From positions 1 through 5,163 of the forward strand of contig JAFOXS010000335.1 in NCBI GenBank assembly GCA_017391665.1: a stretch of 5,163 nucleotides of DNA. The letters run 5' to 3'. The notes under the pieces were generated by a model. That model searched no databases. It was not told where the DNA came from and saw only the letters and a list, made by a program, of their open reading frames with translations. The position numbers and the translations under genes are program-made. This DNA is from Alistipes sp. GTDB taxonomy: Bacteria > Bacteroidota > Bacteroidia > Bacteroidales > Rikenellaceae. Within the stretch, counting starts at the first letter, position 1. Every line of letters starts with the position of its first letter. This document shows, piece after piece, positions 1 to 5,163 of the stretch.

Positions 1-1500
<1,500 letters not shown>

Positions 1501-1538
1501 ATTTGTTATGTTTTTATTATATTCGCGTATATATTTTG

Positions 1539-1569
1539 CAAATATACAAAACTATCGCATCAAAACCAA
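1539..1569 (-). promoter_or_regulatory. Bacteroidota-type promoter of ettA
   Basis: On the minus strand, TTG (1569-1567) is followed after 20 bp by TATATTTG (1546-1539), matching the TTTG / TAnnTTTG pattern used by the Bacteroidota primary sigma factor. The expected transcript start is around 1531-1534, giving a leader of about 30 nt that is A/T-rich and has no Shine-Dalgarno sequence before the ATG at 1500. No start site has been measured; the call is by motif and spacing only. Confidence 0.65.
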
Positions 1570-1570
1570 C

Positions 1571-1590
1571 TTTTACCTCATTTTACCTTG
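1571..1590. repeat. Tandem 10-bp direct repeat beside the ettA -33 box
   Basis: The plus strand reads TTTTACCTCA then TTTTACCTTG, two adjacent copies sharing 8 of 10 bases. The period is about one helical turn, so both copies face the same side of the DNA. Read toward ettA they are AGGTAAAA elements lying immediately upstream of the -33 TTG. This position would suit an activator or RNA polymerase alpha-subunit contact, but I do not recognise the motif and chance in A/T-rich DNA is possible. Confidence 0.45.
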
Positions 1591-1600
1591 ATTATATATA

Positions 1601-1630
1601 GCGACCGTCGCATTATAAGTCGCATTAATA
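1601..1630. promoter_or_regulatory. Dyad and tandem GTCGC repeat, operator candidate between divergent promoters
   Basis: Positions 1601-1611 form a perfect inverted repeat GCGAC-C-GTCGC. Its right half begins two adjacent 12-mers, GTCGCATTATAA (1607-1618) and GTCGCATTAATA (1619-1630), which differ only in the order of two bases. A further ATCGCAT lies at 1554-1560. The block is G/C-rich in very A/T-rich surroundings and lies 31 bp from both the ettA -33 box and the rbr -33 box. That layout is typical of a shared operator. It does not match a PerR, Fur or OxyR site that I can recognise, so the binding protein is unknown. Confidence 0.4.
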
Positions 1631-1660
1631 GTGAGATAAATTTTTATAATAGAAAACTAC

Positions 1661-1690
1661 TTGACACGCTCCTATTTTCAATTATCTTTG
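1661..1690 (+). promoter_or_regulatory. Bacteroidota-type promoter of rbr
   Basis: TTGACA begins at 1661; from its TTG there are 19 bp to TATCTTTG (1683-1690), an exact TAnnTTTG box with ideal spacing. The expected start is near 1696, leaving a leader of about 45 nt that is almost G-free and has no Shine-Dalgarno sequence, as is usual in this phylum. Because this promoter lies inside the in-frame open stretch that begins at 1588, it supports the ATG at 1741 as the true start of rubrerythrin. Confidence 0.8.
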
Positions 1691-1740
1691 CAATAGGAAA
1701 AACAAAACAATATTTAATTACACATAAAACAGACAAAACT

Positions 1741-2316
1741 ATGAAAAGCATTAAAGGAACTTTAACTGAGAAGAATCTTTTGAAATCATTTGCAGGCGAG
1801 AGCCAGGCACGTAACCGCTATACTTTCTTCGTAAGTGTAGCAAAGAAGGAGGGCTTCGAGCAGATCTCAGGCGTATTCATGGAAACTGCCGAGCAGGAGA
1901 AGGAGCATGCCAAGCGTTTCTTCAAATACTTGGAGGGTGGCGACGTGGAGATTACCGCTACATACCCAGCCGGCAAAATCGGCACCACAGCCGAGAATCT
2001 TGTAGCAGCAGCTGCAGGAGAGCACGAGGAGTGGGATGTTCTCTACGCTGAATTCGCCCGCGTAGCTGACGAGGAGGGCTTTGCTGATATCGCTGAGACT
2101 TTCCGTCAGATCGCAAAGGTTGAGGCCGAGCACGAGCGACGCTACTTGACATTGCTTGAACGCGTTAGCAATGGTACAGTATTCGTACGCGACAACGAGA
2201 TCTGGTGGCAGTGCCGCAATTGTGGTTACACAATGCTCGCGAAGGAGGCTCCCATCAAGTGCCCCGCTTGCGCCCACCCGCAGTCATTCTTCGAGCCGAA
2301 GAAGGAGAATTACTAA
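1741..2316 (+). CDS. rbr: Rubrerythrin, NADH peroxidase-type di-iron/rubredoxin protein
   Basis: Cytoplasmic non-haem iron protein that reduces hydrogen peroxide to water in anaerobes, taking electrons from NAD(P)H via a reductase or rubredoxin. It has 191 residues, the same length as the classical Desulfovibrio protein. The N-terminal ferritin-like four-helix domain (about 1-145) has all expected di-iron ligands: E20 in GESQARNRY, E53 and H56 in EQEKEH, E94 and E97 in GEHEEW, E128 and H131 in EAEHER. The C-terminal rubredoxin-like domain (about 150-191) has C158-x2-C161 and C174-x2-C177 for the FeS4 site. The frame stays open upstream to 1588, but that stretch is A/T-rich, contains the promoter, and would add 51 residues with no counterpart in the family. 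The start at 1741 (MKSIKG) is therefore chosen. It is monocistronic: the next genes lie on the other strand. The repeats upstream may take part in its control. No residue is missing. Confidence 0.97.
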   Translation: MKSIKGTLTEKNLLKSFAGESQARNRYTFFVSVAKKEGFEQISGVFMETAEQEKEHAKRFFKYLEGGDVEITATYPAGKIGTTAENLVAAAAGEHEEWDVLYAEFARVADEEGFADIAETFRQIAKVEAEHERRYLTLLERVSNGTVFVRDNEIWWQCRNCGYTMLAKEAPIKCPACAHPQSFFEPKKENY

Positions 2317-2321
2317 ATCTC

Positions 2322-2448
2322 GAGTCCAAACGACGACTCTCCTGACGTAGGAAAACATAACAACCTAACCACTGACGAGGCATAAGTCGGAAGGGTAGGA
2401 GTTTGAACGGTGAGATCGGTGCTATGCCTTTTCTCCACTGACTCAGGA
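2322..2448 (+). other. Possible structured RNA or structured 3' UTR downstream of rbr, with pseudoknot potential
   Basis: No credible gene fits in 2317-2519, but the segment can form several nested stems. A first hairpin pairs GAGTC (2322-2326) with GACTC (2335-2339). A second pairs CCTAACC (2364-2370) with GGGTAGG (2393-2399, one A/G mismatch), continued by CTGAC (2372-2376) with GTCGG (2386-2390, one G-U). Its nine-base loop contains AGGCATA (2378-2384), fully complementary to TATGCCT (2423-2429), which is followed by TTTTC. TCCTGA (2340-2345) and TCAGGA (2443-2448) could close the whole. I read these pairings by eye without energy calculation or alignment. There is no clear promoter of its own, so it may be the tail of the rbr transcript. 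The strand is uncertain, since the pairing potential largely exists on both strands. Confidence 0.35.
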
Positions 2449-2491
2449 TAGCGCCAAATATAAAATTAGTAGTGATTTGTTATTAGATGGT

Positions 2492-2516
2492 GAGGTTGTC
2501 CCACGTGGGCAACCTC
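2492..2516. terminator. Hairpin between convergent rbr and capA-like genes, possible bidirectional terminator
   Basis: The segment from GAGGTTG to CAACCTC folds into a ten-pair stem with one G-U pair and the five-base loop CACGT. It begins three bases after the stop codon of the minus-strand CapA-family gene and lies 175 bases beyond the rbr stop. The position suits a transcription end for both genes. Neither side has a clear T-tract (CTTCTATATA on the plus side, ACCATCTAAT on the minus side), so it is a weak intrinsic terminator at best; it could also only protect 3' ends. Confidence 0.45.
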
Positions 2517-2519
2517 CTT

Positions 2520-3614
2520 CTATATACCAATGTGATCGGAAATATCCTGCATAAAGCGGTCGTAACGACGGCGTGAATCTGCACTCATTGGAATCGTGTC
2601 ACCCACCTCGCGCGGCATCACAGCATAGTCGGGCAGATGAACCCACACCGGTTCGAGCGTAACATTCAGACTCTTTCTCTGGTTAAAGCTTTCGTTTAAT
2701 AAGATGCTGTCAACTAACTCTACATCAATAGTTGCTATCAGGCCGCCATCACGATAGCGAGTGCGCTGATTCGACACGAAATTACCCAGCGAAAACAACG
2801 TCACACGCCCCAGCGAATCCTTCTCCATAGGCTGCACAACATGAGGGTGTGAGCCAATGATAATCTCCACGCCATGACGCTTTAAAAACTCCGCCATCGC
2901 ACGTTGCTCCCTATTTGGCGTGCGCTCATATTCATTGCCCCAATGCACAAATGCCATAATAAAATCGACCTCCTCGCGCGAGATAGAGGCTATGTCGCGA
3001 GCCATTAAAACCGTATCCAGCCGATTGACTATGCGCCCTTTGGGAGTAGGAATTCCATTGGTGCCGTAGGTGTAATTAAGCAGTGCAAAGCGTATGCCGC
3101 AACGCTCCAGGTAAAGGATGTTATTAGCCAGATAATCAACACTATCCTTGAAGGCTCCCGTGTGCATTATTTTTGCCTCTTCGAGAATATCCACGGTCGA
3201 AGCAATGCCTCGGCCTCCTGCATCACAGCAGTGATTGTTTGCCAGTGCAGCCACATCCACGCCCGCATCCTTTAGCGCCTGAGCCAAAGCCGCTGGCGAG
3301 CGAAAAGCAGGGTAGCCCGAATAGGGGCCTTTGACCGACAGGGTAGTCTCAAGATTTACCATAGCAAGGTCGGCGGAGCGAAACCTCTCGCCCACATAAC
3401 GAAACATAGGCTCGTAGTTATAAGTTACGCTATCAGCCTGAAGCGCCGACAGCAGCTGCTCATCATGCTGCATCAGATCTCCTGCCACAACTATTCGCGC
3501 ACGACGCACCTCGGTTCGCGCCTGAGGCTCCTCTGTTTCAACGGCACGCGGAGCAAAGAGAAAGGGCAGGAGTGCCGCCACAAACATCAGCAGTATGGCC
3601 ATGGAATTCTTCAT
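2520..3614 (-). CDS. CapA/PgsA-family (PGA_cap) metallophosphatase-fold protein, secreted or membrane-anchored
   Basis: 364 residues. Residues 5-22 are hydrophobic after a short basic start and form a signal peptide or N-terminal anchor; no lipobox cysteine is present, so it should act in the periplasm. Residues 40-300 carry the CapA-family motifs in order: GDLMQH (45-50), NLETTLS (87-93), ALANNHCCDAG (123-133), FVHWGNEYE (222-230), IIGSHPHVVQP (252-262) and SLGNFVSNQ (275-283). D46, H50, E89, N127, H128, H224, H256 and H258 are the likely metal-site residues of this calcineurin-like fold. Named members take part in poly-gamma-glutamate capsule synthesis or transport, but most CapA-like proteins in Bacteroidota have no proven role. 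No capB or capC partner is visible nearby, so capsule function is not claimed. The ATG at 3614 is chosen because it gives a complete signal sequence; ATG at 3602 (Met5) is a shorter alternative. A terminator separates it from the porin gene upstream. Confidence 0.88.
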   Translation of the reverse strand: MKNSMAILLMFVAALLPFLFAPRAVETEEPQARTEVRRARIVVAGDLMQHDEQLLSALQADSVTYNYEPMFRYVGERFRSADLAMVNLETTLSVKGPYSGYPAFRSPAALAQALKDAGVDVAALANNHCCDAGGRGIASTVDILEEAKIMHTGAFKDSVDYLANNILYLERCGIRFALLNYTYGTNGIPTPKGRIVNRLDTVLMARDIASISREEVDFIMAFVHWGNEYERTPNREQRAMAEFLKRHGVEIIIGSHPHVVQPMEKDSLGRVTLFSLGNFVSNQRTRYRDGGLIATIDVELVDSILLNESFNQRKSLNVTLEPVWVHLPDYAVMPREVGDTIPMSADSRRRYDRFMQDISDHIGI

Positions 3615-3627
3615 GGCATAAAATTAA

Positions 3628-3658
3628 TAAAAATATCGCTATAAAAAAAAGCGGGCAA
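3628..3658 (-). promoter_or_regulatory. Weak promoter candidate for the capA-like gene, overlapping the porin terminator
   Basis: On the minus strand, TTG (3658-3656) is followed after 20 bp by TATTTTTA (3635-3628), seven of the eight positions expected relative to TAnnTTTG when the two free positions are counted as matching. The TTG lies in the descending arm of the terminator hairpin and the T-tract lies in the spacer. Transcription would start near 3621, leaving only a few bases before the ATG at 3614. The alternative is that the gene is expressed by read-through from the porin transcript. Confidence 0.25.
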
Positions 3659-3676
3659 CCAAAACTGTCACCCGCT
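3643..3676 (-). terminator. Intrinsic terminator downstream of the porin gene
   Basis: On the minus strand, AGCGGGTGAC (3676-3667) pairs with GTTGCCCGCT (3659-3650) as a stem of about ten pairs with two G-U pairs and the seven-base loop AGTTTTG. It runs straight into eight T residues (3650-3643). It starts about 50 bases after the porin stop codon at 3729 and ends 29 bases before the capA-like ATG. The strong stem with an uninterrupted T-tract makes this the clearest terminator in the window. Confidence 0.9.
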
Positions 3677-3728
3677 CACCAATTCGATAATAAAATAAGT
3701 CGATTCTACGCTCGAAGGCATTATCTCG

Positions 3729-5045
3729 TTAGAAATAGTACTGCACCATCATACTCAGGCGGTTAGCCTCACCCATCTCGCCATTCATATTCTTTCGCGA
3801 GCCATGCAGATACTCCAGCGCCAGGCGGCAGTTGTCGGTAAGCTGCAGGAACACATTTCCGAAGATGTAGCTGCCTCGTTTGTACTGATTGTCGGCAAAG
3901 TAGCCATTATGGCGTTCCACACGAACCGTCGAGTAACCACCCGAAACCCACAGGTAAGAGGGGATGATATTGACCTGACCCGCAGCCTGCCAAGCCCACA
4001 TGGGCATGGTTTGTATGCTCTCTGTATTGGCGGGGTTGGGCGTAAAGTCAAGACCACTGCCAGTCAAATCCTGAATATAAGGGGTGATGCCCTGACCATA
4101 GATCGCATTGCCGTAGAGCGTAAACCAGCGACCAAACTCCACGCGAGTGCTGGCCTGCACACCCCAGCCGAAGAGGCTTGTATTCTCGTTTGTCAGTTTA
4201 TTGTGCAGATACATATTACGGAATACGGCCGATGCACGGAAGTGGCTCTGGCGATTCTCGCCCCACGCATATTGCAGATATACAGGGAAGTCGGGTACAC
4301 GCTGCGCCAGCGACTGGAAGTGGTTGCCATATGTTCCACTCACCTTCGGCATCTCGGCTGCCACGCCGGCACGCATATGGTCGTCGAGAAAATCTATCTC
4401 GTAGCGCAACAATGTGGCATAGTTGAAGTTGTAGGCGTTAGGGCCCTGGTGGTCGATAGTCTCGGGTGCAGCCAGCAGGTCACAGAAGGTCGTGACATCG
4501 CGACCAGCCGTGAAGCCCATCATCGAAACGTAGGCCGAGCGCAGATGAGGCACATACGAAAACTCCTCGCCACCGCGGAAATCCATATCGATATACGCCA
4601 CCACACGGCCCAGTATATCGGAGTTGATTACCGCCTTGGTGTACAGACGCGATGCCGTAGCATCCATCATCACGCGCTGACGGTTAGCAAAGCTCGCCGA
4701 CATAGGAATGTCGTAAGGGATGAAATCGATATTATCGACCGCACCCTTAAAATCGTAACTCGTACGGAAGTTTATCTCGCCACCAATACCGAGCATAAAG
4801 CGTTTGTTCTTGGTCGAAAAGATAAACTGCGGATTGTGCATCTGCTGAAATCCATCGCGGCGTGTGGCCTCGAACTCCTCGATAACCCAGTCAGTCTGCT
4901 CACCATCATTGCCGCTCTGTTCGGCTGCAACGATGTAAACATTTGGCTTACTGCGTGAGTGTCGGTTGCCGTAGTGTTGTGCCGAGGCACTGCCGACCAT
5001 AAGCGTAGCCAACAAAAGTGTTGAAAAAAGTCTAATTGTTTTCAT
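3729..5045 (-). CDS. Outer-membrane beta-barrel protein, probable DcaP-like porin
   Basis: 438 residues. Residues 1-22 are a signal peptide with the cleavage site SASA|Q, giving export through Sec. Residues 23-75 are polar and partly helical in character (acidic stretch DWVIEEFEATRRDGFQQM), resembling the N-terminal segment that precedes the barrel in DcaP proteins. From about residue 83 the chain alternates hydrophobic and polar residues in short strands, starting with FMLGIGGEINFRTSYDF, followed by DFIPYDIPM (107-115). The protein ends in MMVQYYF, with a C-terminal phenylalanine of the kind read by the barrel assembly machinery. DcaP-family porins form trimers and pass small, often negatively charged substrates such as dicarboxylates; the substrate here cannot be read from sequence. 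It forms a single transcription unit with its own terminator; the minus-strand promoter upstream is not clear. A general OprO/OprP-like or other porin family is the main alternative. Confidence 0.8.
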   Translation of the reverse strand: MKTIRLFSTLLLATLMVGSASAQHYGNRHSRSKPNVYIVAAEQSGNDGEQTDWVIEEFEATRRDGFQQMHNPQFIFSTKNKRFMLGIGGEINFRTSYDFKGAVDNIDFIPYDIPMSASFANRQRVMMDATASRLYTKAVINSDILGRVVAYIDMDFRGGEEFSYVPHLRSAYVSMMGFTAGRDVTTFCDLLAAPETIDHQGPNAYNFNYATLLRYEIDFLDDHMRAGVAAEMPKVSGTYGNHFQSLAQRVPDFPVYLQYAWGENRQSHFRASAVFRNMYLHNKLTNENTSLFGWGVQASTRVEFGRWFTLYGNAIYGQGITPYIQDLTGSGLDFTPNPANTESIQTMPMWAWQAAGQVNIIPSYLWVSGGYSTVRVERHNGYFADNQYKRGSYIFGNVFLQLTDNCRLALEYLHGSRKNMNGEMGEANRLSMMVQYYF

Positions 5046-5056
5046 AAGCGGACAGT

Positions 5057-5089
5057 TTTAGTCTATTCTAAATTTTGTTTGTATCTTTG
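5057..5089 (+). promoter_or_regulatory. Bacteroidota-type promoter of a divergent gene beyond the right edge
   Basis: TATCTTTG (5082-5089), followed by C, is identical to the -7 box in front of rbr. The -33 element is poor: TTTTAG at 5056-5061 lies about 21 bp upstream in place of TTTG. The expected start is near 5095. It points away from the porin gene, so it should serve a plus-strand gene that starts near or after the end of the window. Confidence 0.55.
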
Positions 5090-5094
5090 CTCAA

Positions 5095-5163
5095 TCTGCG
5101 ATGTGTCTTGCACCCTCGAAGAATGGCTCGCAGAAGATTTTTTACAACTTATATGCCAAATGG
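5095..5163 (+). other. Leader or 5' end of a divergent plus-strand transcript with a terminator-like hairpin
   Basis: TCTGCGA (5095-5101) and TCGCAGA (5128-5134) are perfect inverted repeats, followed three bases later by six T (5138-5143). This looks like a loose terminator or attenuator placed exactly at the predicted transcript start. Two frames are open to the window edge: from ATG 5101 (MCLAPSKNGSQKIFYNLYAK) and from ATG 5123 (MARRRFFTTYMPN). With 21 and 13 residues visible, neither can be assigned, and the real start may lie outside the window. Confidence 0.3.

Noticed and set aside
1588..1661. PerR-like or Fur-like box upstream of rbr (ATTATAA, TTATAATAG).
   Set aside because: No convincing full dyad of either type could be built; the A/T-rich background gives such half-sites freely.
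1588..1740. In-frame N-terminal extension of rubrerythrin by 51 codons.
   Set aside because: The stretch contains the rbr promoter and repeat region, has intergenic base composition, and the family starts at the Met encoded at 1741.
1867..2277. Minus-strand open frame of 136 codons.
   Set aside because: Antisense shadow of rubrerythrin, whose ligand residues show the plus frame to be the coding one.
2372..2393. Hammerhead-ribozyme-like core, CTGACGA plus a three-base stem with ATAA loop.
   Set aside because: The second conserved block reads GGAA rather than GAAA, and no matching stems I and III or cleavage triplet can be placed around it.
2370..2460. Fragments resembling the 3' core of a cobalamin riboswitch (CCACTG...CGGAAGGG, later GACTCAGGATAGCGCC), together with a loop-loop style complement.
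   Set aside because: The 5' core of that riboswitch (GGTGAAAATCC-like and CCCGC-like boxes) is missing, too little space exists for it, and no plus-strand gene lies downstream to be controlled. Treated as chance resemblance.
3804..4958. Plus-strand open frame of 384 codons.
   Set aside because: It is wholly antisense to the porin gene, which has a signal peptide, barrel strands and a C-terminal phenylalanine. The translated product has no recognisable domain and arises from codon bias of the opposite strand.
5101..5163. Partial plus-strand gene starting at ATG 5101 or 5123.
   Set aside because: Only 13-21 residues are visible, two frames are equally open, and the hairpin with T-tract overlaps both. 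Not supportable as a coding call.

Overview
The window looks like chromosomal DNA of a member of the Bacteroidota, most likely Bacteroidales. Three divergent or leader regions carry the TTG-N19/20-TAnnTTTG promoter pattern of this phylum, starts lack Shine-Dalgarno sequences and sit behind A/T-rich leaders, and the proteins are of Bacteroidales type. A Rikenellaceae/Alistipes-like gut anaerobe is plausible, but the genus is a guess. I see no mobile element, CRISPR array, tRNA or rRNA.

Layout from left to right. (1) 1-1500, minus strand: an ABC-F ATPase of the EttA type, cut off by the left edge (500 residues present, roughly 60 missing from the C-terminus). (2) 1501-1740: a 240-bp divergent control region with one promoter facing each way and, between them, a 10-bp tandem repeat and a GTCGC dyad/tandem repeat that could be operators. 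(3) 1741-2316, plus strand: a complete classical rubrerythrin, with all di-iron and rubredoxin ligands present. (4) 2317-2519: a gap between convergent genes. It holds a strong hairpin next to the minus-strand stop codon and, before that, a stretch that can fold into a hairpin whose loop is fully complementary to a downstream segment (pseudoknot candidate). (5) 2520-3614, minus strand: a secreted or membrane-anchored CapA/PgsA-type metallophosphatase-fold protein. (6) 3643-3676: a textbook intrinsic terminator on the minus strand. (7) 3729-5045, minus strand: a 438-residue outer-membrane beta-barrel protein, probably a DcaP-like porin. (8) 5046-5163: a divergent region with a plus-strand promoter and a hairpin plus T-tract at the expected transcript start. 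The gene it serves lies mostly or wholly beyond the window.

Functionally the genes are separate units rather than one operon: translation control at low energy (EttA), peroxide detoxification (rubrerythrin), an envelope-associated CapA-family protein, and outer-membrane uptake (porin). The least explained parts are the two non-coding intervals: the ettA/rbr control region with its repeats, and the structured segment after rbr. None of these is proven to be a new system. The pseudoknot candidate is the best place for a second look.
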